Assembly: GCA_036346405.1 (NCBI GenBank)
Contig: CM070548.1
Location: 94,024,588 to 94,088,587, forward strand
Origin: Phyllostachys edulis
Lineage: Eukaryota; Streptophyta; Magnoliopsida; Poales; Poaceae
Direction of reading: 5' to 3'
Length of the DNA: 64,000 nucleotides
The translations under genes and the position numbers were made by a program. The notes below the pieces were generated by a model that was not told the origin of the DNA, ran no database searches, and saw only the letters and a program-made list of their open reading frames with translations. This document shows positions 52,286 to 63,360 of this stretch, in pieces. Every line of letters starts with the position of its first letter. Positions within the stretch are counted from its first letter, which is position 1.

Positions 52286-55200
52286 GCTGGGGAGGGAGAG
52301 TTGTCATTTCCCTCTGAGCGACTTGTGATAGTCGCTCAACGGTTGGGCGACTACTCCACGTGTCACTCAACCGCTGGGCCATTTAAAATAATAACATTAT
52401 TATTTTATTAATCCAATGGAAATAATTGTGGGGGAATAAATGCCAATTTTTGTAGGTAATATATTTAGCAAATCTTGTTTGTTGGTTGGTCCATTTGTGA
52501 TTTAGGTAGATTCTGAAGGGTATGTAATCTGTTAGACTCGCAATAACATTTTGTGATTGTTGTATGTTGTTGTAGTGCGGTATCTTTCTGAAGAATTTTG
52601 TGATGACGATTGAGGTACCAATGAGTTGTAAATAGGAAGGTAAGTGACACGATAGCAACATGACAGTTGATCCAACAAGGGGGTTACATAGTACGCAGAG
52701 ACGATTGAGGTAGCAATTTTGTGATATGTAATGCATGCATAGATAATGTTACTCGTTTATTCTCATTCATGAAGGACTACAATGCATAGATAAAGAGTGG
52801 ATATTACAATCTCATAACAATTGAACTTCTACTTGGTAAGAACAAAAAATAATGGAAGAAAGACAGCAAAACTAACTATCTTAACTAATTTCTAAAGCAT
52901 TTTCTCAACTCTTTTCATCCTTTCATCTAGTCTTTTAAGTCTATTCTTTTCATTTTGCATTGGTGGATCTGAGGGTCGAGCTACTACATGAAATACAGCA
53001 ACATCACGGGAGTCTTCCTACAAGGCAGCAATTTGCATTACAATATCTTGAACCACCGGAACAGCTTCATCAGCCCGCTACAAAAACCGGCATATTGTGT
53101 GCTGGAAAAGAATTGCAGCTAGTCGTTAAGCTTTTAGGGAAAGAGAGTCAAACTAGACATATTTCAACCGACACATTTTCTAAGTTTTTTTTTGCGAAAC
53201 TATTTGTAAATTTCTTGATGTACAAATATTTGATGTTTTTTTTAAAAGGATTGCAACAAAAGATTTTATCATTAGTACCATATGGCTAGGTGTCAAAGAT
53301 CAGTGGTTTTTTTTTGAGACGAAAGATCAGTGGATATTGATTTGCATGGGATCCACCGGCGATCTTAATAGGTGAAACTAGGCAGGCGTTCAAGTGGATG
53401 CCACTTGGCGATGTTGGCCTCCGACGAAACATCTCTCAGTGCTTGTACTATAACCGACGCACATCTGAAACAGCTTTGATGGTTGACATGTGATTGGTCA
53501 GGTGATTACTGGGCTCTACATATCAACTGTCTTCTACTAGTTAAAGCTACATTTACAAGGAGTATCTTCGAATTTTTGTAGCATGTCATGCACCTCAGAT
53601 TGGGATCCATGAGATTACTACTGCACATCTGCAGTTCATGAGCAGACGGCATAAAGAATATTTCCATTTTTTTAGGTGACCGCATAAAGAAATTGAAGTG
53701 GTACATCACGTGAGGGTACTGAAAGAAAGAATATCCCTTTAGCACGAGAACCCACCGCGTCCAAAAGTGATGCATGGATAAACATTCTTTGGCTTAAATA
53801 CTCACTGTCTGCAGCTTTGATCCCATTGCATGCCCTTTGGAAAGGTTTTCCACTCCCGCAGGAAGATGCCATTTCCAAGCATTTAGAACTTCTGTTCTAG
53901 TTCAGACAAGAGAAAAAGGATAGAGCATGTTGTTCTAGCGTACATCACCTATTTGAATCCAAGGAGAATAAATACCCGAACAACCGTTAGCTAGCTACAC
54001 GATTGGTGCGTAAGAATACACAAGCAGGAGTATTCCATGAAACTACTCCAATACTACATCAAACAAAACAGAGAGAAATCAATGTAGGTGTCAATGCAAG
54101 CTTAGTAGCTTTGGAATTCACGCTAGGTCCGGGGACATAGAGAGTGGGAGAGCTGCGAAGCCAGTGATTGGCTCTGACCGCGGACGCTCGTTTGGTGGCT
54201 CGATCTCGCAGTCGCAGCAGGGTGGTGGCATGTGGCTTTGCTGGGAACAGTGGGAAGGCTGCATAATGGAATGCCATGTCGCAGGGGAACCATCAAGAGA
54301 GGAGAGGCCGAGACGACGGCAGCGTTAGGTTAGATTATTACGTACACGCACCCCTCGCAATTATCACCACATGCGCGGCAGCACAATCATAGGTGCTCGA
54401 TCGCTTCCTCTCTATCACGCCATGTGCTCTCTTTCTTGGACCCCTCAAAGAGAAGCTCTCTAGTGACCATCACCTCTGTCAGCGTCGGTACACCAACGTT
54501 TAGTTGGGATATCGTAATGCGTTTTGGTGATGTTACAAGCTTCAAAAAATCTCAACAGATTTGTACGAGGATTGGCTACAAGATTTCGGAGGTGGCGTGA
54601 AACCAATTGGAGGTATAGTGCTTGTGGTCATGACTCATGAGCCAAGTAGTTAGATTGGTCCATAAAATAAATAAATAAATTCGTTTGTCCATGTTCTCAT
54701 GAACTTTGATACTACTACTATACTACTACTACCTCCTATAAGGCTATAATGCATGGAGGACCACCGAAACTTTGGAAACATTCAGTAGCGGGCATGATCC
54801 AGTAGCACTTTTCCTTAGATTTTTCAGCTTGTAAATTAGTCAAAAGTAGTGCTGTTGTTCATAGTTGTTGATGAAAAAAAAGAGACTCGTGGATGATAAT
54901 TGTGAATTATTGAGATGGAGCTGTCAAGCGTCCTAAGTCCTAACAATGTTTGCTAGTTGACACACTTAAGAGCAAGCAATGATCTGTCGGTCCAGATGTT
55001 ACAGCCAACTGATATATTGGAAACTCTGCTGCTTTATTCGCATCATGTTTTCTATGCTGCTTCGCCTCAACCTCAATGCAAAACTTTCAGGGTTTAGTAA
55101 TCCCATAAAGATCGAGTATGATGCATTGATACGTCACGCGTGCATAAACAAACTGCTCTGGATACATCGTACTCATGATAGCCTTCTCTGAGCCGAAGTG

Positions 55201-55423
55201 GCCATGGAGCCTGAAGCCCTGAACAGCGCTGTTGGTGTAAGTTAGTGACTGGTCAATGTTCATTAGGTAATAAGGTATATGTAGCGTTGATGAACAGAAC
55301 TGTTGGTGTATAGTAAATGGGATTTATTCCAGCAAGAGACACATTTAATTTCGATGTCAGGGCGCAAACTCCCGTTCTGAGCCATTGGATCATGTGAGGA
55401 GAAACATCGCCCATTCGATCTTA
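52286..55423. other. Gene-free intergenic DNA
   Basis: No supported gene over about 3 kb. The largest frames (52736-52383 minus, 52960-53289 plus) are AT-rich and lack motifs. 54700-54735 has an ACTACTACT microsatellite. Confidence 0.4.
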
Positions 55424-55803
55424 GGCTGCTCCTAACGGGCAGTATCTTAGTGCAATATCTTAATGCATGAAGAGTGCTAGGATACTATCTTCTCAATGTA
55501 TGGTTTCTTATGTTGTAGTAACTTAGGCTGTTTCATTTAATTACATGCATGATCTTTGCTAGTATTTGAGCATTGTGGCCTATTTGTGGCATGTACTAAA
55601 GCAATATATGTTTGTTGACACAGACAAACGTAAATACACGGGATCGATCACAATAAATTTTATATGTTGGATTTCGAGACCGAACCGGTATTCAGATTAG
55701 ATACTAGAGTACACTCTCTCTTCATTAACTATGATGCAATATCATCATTTTGTCTATATAACAGGCTTAAAATACCATCTAAGATAAAGTATTGGGAGCA
55801 GCC
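55424..55803. mobile_element. Tourist-like (PIF/Harbinger) MITE
   Basis: A 380-bp element with GGCTGCTCC at the left end and GGAGCAGCC at the right, flanked on both sides by TTA (55421-55423 and 55804-55806), the target duplication of PIF/Harbinger elements. Sub-terminal sequences (GTATCTTAGTGCAATATCTT) have diverged counterparts near the right end. Confidence 0.75.
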
Positions 55804-56693
55804 TTAGGACTATGTTATTACTTACAATCAGTCAGGGTTTTCACTAGATACTCTTCCCCTACTGGTCACACTGGCTCACTTGCCAGGTGTCCGCACGAGA
55901 GATTAATTAAGAGGTTCAGTCCTTGGAATAGTAGATAGGTTGGTGCGTGTTTCCCACCTAATATCTGTACGGGAAATTAGGCCTTCAAGGAAGAGTTAAT
56001 TTGGCATCCTTTTGCTAATGAAAAAGATGAGCCCTTCCGACAAGAAAGGTTCAAAAGTCTCTGTTTCTTCAGGCCTCCGGGAACTTTACTTGATCTTTGT
56101 AGGAGGACAAGTTAACTGTGTATCTTAATGCTGAGTAAACGTTCAAGCTTTGCTTGCCCTCTACTCAATGCAGAACCTTTTTACTCTCTACACCAGAAGG
56201 TTTGTCCTGCATGTAAAAGACAGCTTAGCTAATTTATATCGATGTGTCACGTAGTATCACTTCAATTAATTAGCTAAGCTGTGTTGTTACACTGGTGTTT
56301 GTAGCTTTTATGTTTTTAATTCTGTATTGTGCACTCCTCAACATGTAAATGTCTCGTCATATGCACATCAGCACTAATAAGTGGCATCAGTAAGTACTAT
56401 ACCCTCTCTTTTCCAGGTGTGATCCTAAGTGGGAATGCCTTGCCGATTTTCAATTTTCCATCGTCGCAGCATCTTAGATGCTGCCGTATGCGGTGGCAGC
56501 ACTTAGGTGCTGTGGTTCCAGACTATATGAACTCGGTTGCTGCTGTTCCGGATGGCAGCACGTACAAAGAGGAGACCAAATATGAAATTCTAACATTAAG
56601 GGGACCAATTTAGAAATTAATTTATGCTATAGGTCCAAAACAGTACAAAATTCTATCCATTTTAACCTCTACGTTTGGCCCCAGTATCGGCGG
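55804..56693. other. Gene-free intergenic DNA
   Basis: A 94-codon frame (56329-56613) with no motif is the only coding-like feature. I do not call it. It contains CAGCATCTTAGATGCTG-like dyads at about 56466-56520. Confidence 0.4.
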
Positions 56694-57104
56694 CTGCATA
56701 TCAGGTGCACAAAGCCTATTTGGTGCACATATGGAAAAACTTTTTGTTTGGGTATCAAATTAGCATAAAAATTCTGAAAAAAATTCTAGATGTAATTTAT
56801 GGTGTTTGTTCCACCCTTTAAAATTTGAAGTTCAAACTCAAAGTATGTTAGAAGATACAAAAAAGAAATTTCTGACATATGATAGATCAAATGGTCTGAA
56901 AAAAAACAGGCAAATGTTACTATTCACATAAACTTCTCTTTTTGTATCTTCTAACATACTTTGATTGAACTTCAAATTTTAAAGGGTAGAACAAAACACC
57001 ATAAATTACATCTAAAATTTTTTCAGAATTTTATGCTAATTTGATACCCTTACAAAATTTTTTATATGTACATTAAATGATGCTCGTGCACCTGATATGC
57101 TCCT
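56694..57104. mobile_element. Large foldback MITE with 11-bp flanking direct repeat
   Basis: The arms are complementary over most of about 180 bp: GCATATCAGGTGCAC near the left end and its complement GTGCACCTGATATGC at the right, and AGTATGTTAGAAGATACAAA pairing with TTTGTATCTTCTAACATACT. It is flanked by AGTATCGGCGG at 56683-56693 and 57105-57115. The duplication size fits Mutator-like insertion (9-11 bp). RNA from this element would be a near-perfect long hairpin. Confidence 0.8.
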
Positions 57105-58083
57105 AGTATCGGCGGTTATACGTAGCAGGCACACCTACATGGCCATGCAAAGTACAGCCAAAGTGCCAAACATCATGTTATGTCCCGTGTACACAGGTAA
57201 ATTCGCATTAAATATGTTCAGGCGAGTACTGCCATGATTATACTCGTGACTGTTCCTCGTGAGCGATAAATGGCGCAGAATTAATACTGCTATAGCTGGC
57301 CAGGACACACCTACATGCACTGCACGATTGCCACGCATCTAGAATTCTAGATAGACTGGCTGGGTGTGGCATCACTGGCAGTCTGGCACAGAGCACAGCA
57401 ACGAGTCCGTTTCGATGGGCACCACACCACCGGACTGATTCGACGAGAACTGTCGCGTCGCGATCTGGTGCCATCGATCGCGCGGACCGGGACGTGCCGG
57501 CTACTCGAGGAAATCCGGCCCGCGCGCCCTGTAGCGGGCGGGGAAGCACAGCAGCCGCGCGGATCCAGTTCATCTGCTGCAACGTGGAGTAGAAATAACC
57601 AAATATATATTGCAGTGATTTTTACTGTAGCAATTGATATAAACTTTTACTTTTCGATCGAACGGCGAAGATCGACTTCTAATACGTAGCACTATATATC
57701 CTCTCTTAAATGCATAAGATCATTTCCCAGTTGCGCAGGTCTCCCCATCTTGGCCGGATGGACGAGCCGTTTCTTTTGCTGCGCTGTGCTGCATGCCGCT
57801 TTGGTCCCGCGTGTCTGGTAGGGACGGCTCTATAGCGCAAGCTGCATGGATGTATGTACGCGCGTAGCGTTGGATTTCGTCGTCATGGTTCCGCACTTGT
57901 GCTGGTTTTGGTAGGCTGACATGGGGCCGAGGGCTAGTTCGTGGAGGCAAAGTGGTCTGTGTCGCTAATTATTGCGTGTAAAAGTGATGGTCTGCTTCGG
58001 TTGGTTTCATGAATCCTTACGCGTGTGATTTCAGAGAAGATTGCCATTGTCTTCGTCTGTTCACGCAGCCGAACCGTGTCTCT
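57105..58083. other. Gene-free intergenic DNA
   Basis: Overlapping opposite-strand frames at 57238-57689 and 57720-57950 arise from GC-rich sequence and have no motifs. Confidence 0.4.
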
Positions 58084-59714
58084 TGTTGGAGTTTATGGGC
58101 TGGGCCTATATAATATTATAAACTAGCAGACTGTCTCACGTATTTACGCAGCTAGATTTATTTTAAAGTTTTTAATGTCAAATGATATAACTTAGATGTT
58201 TGAGAATATATTTACATATCTCGTAGATATTTAGATTTTTAAAATGTTGTAAACATTAGAAATGACAATAGAAACTTGAAGAAAAACACAACTTAAGAAA
58301 CGTAACTAATGTATGAGTTTTGATAGAAAAAAAATCTCTAGCATAATAAATCAACCACTCTCCATCATGTATGCATCATGTAGTTGCATGCCCTTACTTT
58401 TTTCTCCACTGGTTACTCTTTTCCAAACTATTTGTATGCATATGTATCTCTGTTAATCTTAAGCGATACATTGATTATATATACAACAAATTATCTTATT
58501 AGTTTACATGGTATTAGAGTACCTTGCCCACGTATACACCGATGCACCATGGGTGACCTACCTTGAACTTATCTTCCCTCACGTCGGTTGCCCTTTCGAA
58601 CCATGTGTCTTCTATCTCTTCTCCCCGCCATAGTTTTTCTGCTTCAATCTCCAACAGCAAGTCCAATTCTTGATAATGTTATTTTATTTTTTCTGTTCCA
58701 AATTTTAGTTATTTAAATATTTTATTTTGGAATTCATATGGAAATCAAATTGCAAATTTTCTTTCTATTTTTATTCAAAATTTCAATTATTTTTTGTTGG
58801 AATTTATATACTAATCCAATTGCTATTTTTTTTTATAAAAATTATTTTGAATTCTGAGTTATTAGGGTTTTTATTTTGGAATCCATATTGAAATCAAATT
58901 TCTTATTTAATTTTTAATTCCAAAATCTAGGTATTTTTGTTGGAATTAGTATACTAATCAAAAAATTATTTTTAGTTATATATATTTTTAGGAATTTTAC
59001 ATAGAAAATTGTATCAAAATCAATTTTCTATTTTTATTTTGTTTTTTATTCCAAATTCAAGTTATTTTTTGTTGAAATTAGTGTACTAATCCAATTACTA
59101 ATTTTTTTATTTTTATTTGAATTATGTTTATCTAGTGGTTTTACTTAGGAATTCGTATCAAAATTAAGTTGCTAATTTTATTTTATTTTTTATTCCGAAC
59201 TTCAGTTATTTTTACGTTGTACTTGAGATGGACTCTTATTTCTATATTGTACTTGACATAGACTCTTTCCTTTAATATAGATCGTTATAATCTGGACCCG
59301 CCACAATCAACGGTGTGGATGTTTATCTTTTCTCACCGATTAATGTGAGAATTTCTAGTCCTTGAGAGCGAACGTAGTGGTTTCTTTTTCTATCGCTTTA
59401 ATAATATAATAGATAACTTCTATGAAAAATTTAAAGGCATACTTGTGCATGGTGAAAGATGAAAATTTTAATATCATATTGCTAGTCTAGGTGGGAGGAG
59501 ACCAACTTATAAGGTGGAGTTGGTCTCAGTTGAAGCAAGCAAAAGAACAGGCGCGCTCGCTCGCTCGCCTCGCCACGCCATCGCCATCACCATGGTTCGG
59601 CGATTTCATGCTTGGTTGGGTGTGGGGCTGCTGCTTCTTTTCACACCTCAAAACCATGCATGGCATTTGAATTACACTTATTATGCGGCGCTTTTATGAC
59701 ACGCATTAATTGTA
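58084..59714 (+). repeat. Copia LTR (first copy), interrupted by an AT-rich insertion and truncated
   Basis: It begins TGTTGGAGTTTATGGGCT, as does the LTR at 61084. After about 35 bp an insertion (58119-59414) intervenes. LTR similarity resumes with CTATGAAAAATTTAAAGGC and includes TGCTAGTCTAGGTGGGAG, GACCAACTTATAAGG and GGGTGTGGGGCTGCTGCTTC. It ends near 59714, well short of full length. Confidence 0.75.
58119..59414. mobile_element. AT-rich insertion of unknown class inside the copia LTR
   Basis: The boundaries are seen by comparison with the uninterrupted LTR at 61084. The insert starts about AAACTAGCAGACTGTCTCAC and ends about AATATAATAGATAA. Its middle (58690-59220) is a diverged tandem array with a period of about 125-145 bp sharing TTTTTGTTGGAATT and TACTAATC. 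No coding capacity. The short TA-rich junctions prevent a reliable target duplication, so the class is open. Confidence 0.5.
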
Positions 59715-60535
59715 ATTGTAATGAGATTACCTTGTTGCAATCTCATTATGTGAAAATGTCTTAAAATGTATTGGCTATATGAAAAGTAAACCATCTCCAA
59801 CACCCTATGATCATTAGTATATTACATCGAAAGAACCAAAGACTAGGAAATGATCAATTGGGGTACTATTAGATTATTGGTTCACTTATGTACTTGGCTA
59901 GTACTACCCGTCATGATATCTCTTTTATTGTAAGCAAATTGAGCCAGTTTACCGCTAATCCAGGAGATAATCATTGGCGCACACTTGAGCGGGTTATGTG
60001 CTATTTGAAAGGTATAATGAGTTACGTAATTCACTATACCGGGTATCCTGGTGTACTTGAGGGATATAGTGATTCCAATTGAATTTCTGATGCTGATGAG
60101 ATAAAGGCTACGAGTGGACATGTATTCACTCTAGGTGGTGTCGTCGTCTCATGGAGGTCTTGCAAACAGACCATACTCATAAGGTCAACCATGGAGGCAG
60201 AACTCATAACGTTATACACAACCACTATTGAGGCAGAATGGCTGCGAGGACTCTAGATGAATTTATCAGTGGTTGAAAAACCAATTCCAACTATCCTTAT
60301 GTACTGTGATAACCAAACATTTATTATAAAGGTGACAAGTGCAAATGGTAATATGAAATCCCCAAGACATGTGAAAAGACGGTTGAAGTCTGTCTGAAAA
60401 TTGAGAAACTCTAGAGTGGTAGCTGCGGATTATATCCAAAAAGCTAAAAATCTAGCAGATCTCTTTACTAAGGGACTATCACAAAATATGATTGAAAGTG
60501 CATCGAAAGATATGGGAACGATGCCCATGTGAGTT
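59715..60535 (+). pseudogene. RT end and RNase H of a Ty1/copia element
   Basis: LMYLASTTRHDISFIVSKLS and RTLERVMCYLKGIMSYVIHY open the RNase H region. EGYSDSN, ATSGHVFTLGGVVVSWRSCK and STMEAELITLYTT follow, then a CDNQTFIIK block and ADLFTKGLS near 60470. In-frame stops occur after YSDSN, after WLRGL and after RLKSV. gag, protease, integrase and most of RT that should precede it are absent; it joins directly to the truncated LTR. Confidence 0.8.
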
Positions 60536-61083
60536 ACACACAGTGGTAATCCAAATCTATGTGATCGGAGATCCCGTGAAATAGGCCTTGGGAAAACAAA
60601 TTGTTTGGGTAACAGGAGAGTACATTCTTACTTTATATCTCACTCCGTTGGAGATGCAATACTCTAATTACTGTAAGACATTATGACTTTGTCTTAATAT
60701 GTTCTGAGGCTTCACAACAAAATACCATCCTATAGGGTATTCTTGTAAGACCACACCTATATGAGCTCATTTGCTGGTCGCATTCTATGAGATGTGGGTG
60801 GTCTCTAAGAAGCTCATGAAGAGACACATGAGTATGACCTATATGCTCCACCCAAGGAGTAGCCTATCGGCAACAAAGTATTAGAAAAGGCCTTAGGTGA
60901 AAGTTATCCATACAAAATTGTCAATTCAAGGTTTAGTCCATTGTGTAGTTATGGACGAGTGTAGCTTGAGGTTCTAGATGGATGCTCAACCTTAATCGGT
61001 CTCCACCAAAAAAAATTGGTATATCAAATAGCACTTTGGAATTATGAGCAAATTCGTGGTGCTTTTGGGATCTGGTGGGGGAT
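60536..61083 (+). other. 3' non-coding region and polypurine tract of the copia remnant
   Basis: No coding frame. It ends with TCTGGTGGGGGAT (about 61070-61082) directly before the LTR at 61084, as expected of a polypurine tract. Confidence 0.6.
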
Positions 61084-62545
61084 TGTTGGAGTTTATGGGC
61101 TTGACCCATATAATATTCTAAATAAATCATAGAAAAATCTCAAATGCCCACTCATTCATGATACAAGGTGAGAAGTTTAGTACCATAATGCTAGTCTAGG
61201 TGGGAGAAGACCAACTTATAAGGTAGAGTTGGTCTAACCTAGTTCAAGCAAGCAAAACAAGAACACACGCGCTCGCTCGCTTGCCGTGCCACTCCACGCC
61301 TCGCCTCGCCTCGGCTCGCCACACCAGGCCATCGCCACAACCCGCCCACGCGTGAATGGTCCGATGACTTCATGTCCGATTGGGTGTGGGGCTGCTGCTT
61401 CTTTTTACACCTCAAAACCATGCATGACATCTATACATTTTTGGAAACTATTTGAATTACACTAATTATGCGGGGCATTTATGGCACGCATTATAATTAA
61501 TTATGTTTACAAAAATGTTTATGCGAAATTAATTGCGGCAGTTTTCCTTTTAGTTGCTGCTAATTCCGTATGAGGCAGATCTCTTCTCTCCTCTCATCTC
61601 TACAGAGAACAGAGAACTTTGCATCTGTTTTTTTGCCCAGTTCCGTGGTGTTGCGCTGCTTGGCTACTCCATCCCTTCCTCGACGTGCACCAACGTGGGG
61701 AGAGTAGTGTCTCTGAAGCTGGCGTCTCTTGCGATCCTGCACGGATTGGGGCAAATCAGGTTTTTGGGAAGCGTTCGCGCGACTGCTCACGACTTCCTTC
61801 GTCATCCGCTTCTCTTCGTCTTCTTCGGATCAGACTCTACCGCGACTTTCGTCAGAGCGATTCACTATAAGTCGCTGATATGTCTATATCTTGATCCCTA
61901 GAAAATAGTCATGTGATGACGATGGATCCTACTTCTGTTAGTAGTATTTTTGTTCTAGGCATTGCCAAGTTAGCGCATATAAATGAGATAGATATATTTG
62001 AGTTGATAATCATGCTACTGTTCATAGTTCCAAATATGCCTAGTATATATGCTACTGTTGATTCAATTATTGTTTTAGGAATTATAATAATCACAAAAGT
62101 GAGCATATTCCTAACATCTCTCATGCATCAATTATGATTCTTCCGGATAGTAGTGTATTGTTAGTATTGGGCTGTTTGGTGGCTTTAAGCGCATTCGTCA
62201 ATAGGCTATATGACCATTGTCCAATGGAGTGGCATGGGCACATATATTGCGAAGGGAGACTGAATGAGTGAATCATCCACTATATATTTGTTGTGTACGA
62301 CTCATATATGGCTAAAGGAAGGGGTTGTGTTTGAAAAGTGCAGTTCGAGTTGAACATGTAACCAAGCTATAAATATATACCACCGACCTCTTGTAACCTT
62401 AATCGTGAAAAAAATTCCTCATACGGACGGAGCCATCATGATTTGGCTCATGGAGACATAGGATTTGGTGAACCAATAAACAAATCCTTGTGTCTTTTGT
62501 GCGTGATCATCTTCCTCGTACTTAGGACCACCGTCGGCTCCAACA
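61084..62545 (+). repeat. Copia LTR (second, full-length copy)
   Basis: TGTTGGAGTTTATGGGCTTG ... CGGCTCCAACA, 1462 bp. It has a polypurine tract on its left and a PBS on its right, so it serves both as the 3' LTR of the left remnant and the 5' LTR of the right one. Confidence 0.8.
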
Positions 62546-62547
62546 TG

Positions 62548-62558
62548 TGGTATCCGAG
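62548..62558 (+). other. Primer-binding site of the copia element
   Basis: TGGTATCCGAG lies 2 bp after the LTR and is one or two changes from the initiator tRNA-Met complement TGGTATCAGAG. Confidence 0.65.
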
Positions 62559-62568
62559 TTGTGTTGAG

Positions 62569-63360
62569 ATGGCGGCGCCGGGTGTTTGATTTGAAGTGGT
62601 GAAATTCGACGCAACAGGGAACTTCGGATTGTGGCAAATGAGGGTGAAGGGTCTGCTGGTGCAACGGAGATGTTCCAAGGGGTTGTGTGAGAAGAAGCCG
62701 ATGGGGATGGAGGACGACGATTGGGATGAGTTGAAGTAGTAGGCAGTCGCGATTATACGACTGTGTCTTTTGGATTAGGTCATGTATCATGTGATAGATA
62801 TGACTTCACCGAAAGAAATCTAGGACAAGTTATAGACTAACTTTATGTTCAAATCACTGACGAACAAGCTGTATCTGAAGCATAAGATGTATGCGTTGAA
62901 GATGCAGGAGGGTTTTGATCTTGCATAGCATATGAACATCTTCAATCAGGTAATCACCGATCTAGGGCATCTAGAGGTGAAGATTGATGATGAAGACAAG
63001 GCAATAATCATGTTGTGTTCTTTGCTGCCTTCCTATGAACACTCGGTCACCACTTTGATATATGAGAAAGATACTATCAAGATTGATGATATTACCATGG
63101 CTCTGTTGGCACATAATCAACAGAGGCAGAGCGCATGGGAGAGTTCTCATGGTGATAGTTTGTATGCAAAAGGCAATTGTGGAGGGAAGCATGGCAAGAA
63201 GAAATCTGGAAGGCATAAATCCATATCAAATTCAAGGAGCAGAAAGAATATCGAGTGCTACAAGTGCAAGGAGATTGGACATTTTAAGAAAGATTGTCCA
63301 AAGTTGAAGAAATCAAGTGATGAGAAGCGTGATGACAGAATTGTGAATGTGGCTCAGTAA
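62569..63360 (+). pseudogene. gag of the copia element (broken at the start)
   Basis: The ATG at 62569 opens MAAPGV-stop, then EVVKFDATGNFGLWQMRVKG, with further stops near 62736 and 62775. The frame from 62932 is open for 142 codons: NIFNQVITDLGHLEVKIDDE, IMLCSLLPSYEHSVTTL, and a CX2CX4HX4C zinc knuckle (CYKCKEIGHFKKDC, about 63256-63298), ending with TAA at 63360. The sequence style is that of common rice copia gag proteins as I remember them. Confidence 0.8.

Noticed and set aside
57238..57689. Opposing ORFs of about 110 codons
   Set aside because: No motif, no splice or promoter context; GC-rich chance frames.
62419..62790. 123-codon minus-strand ORF
   Set aside because: Antisense to the copia LTR end and gag start.
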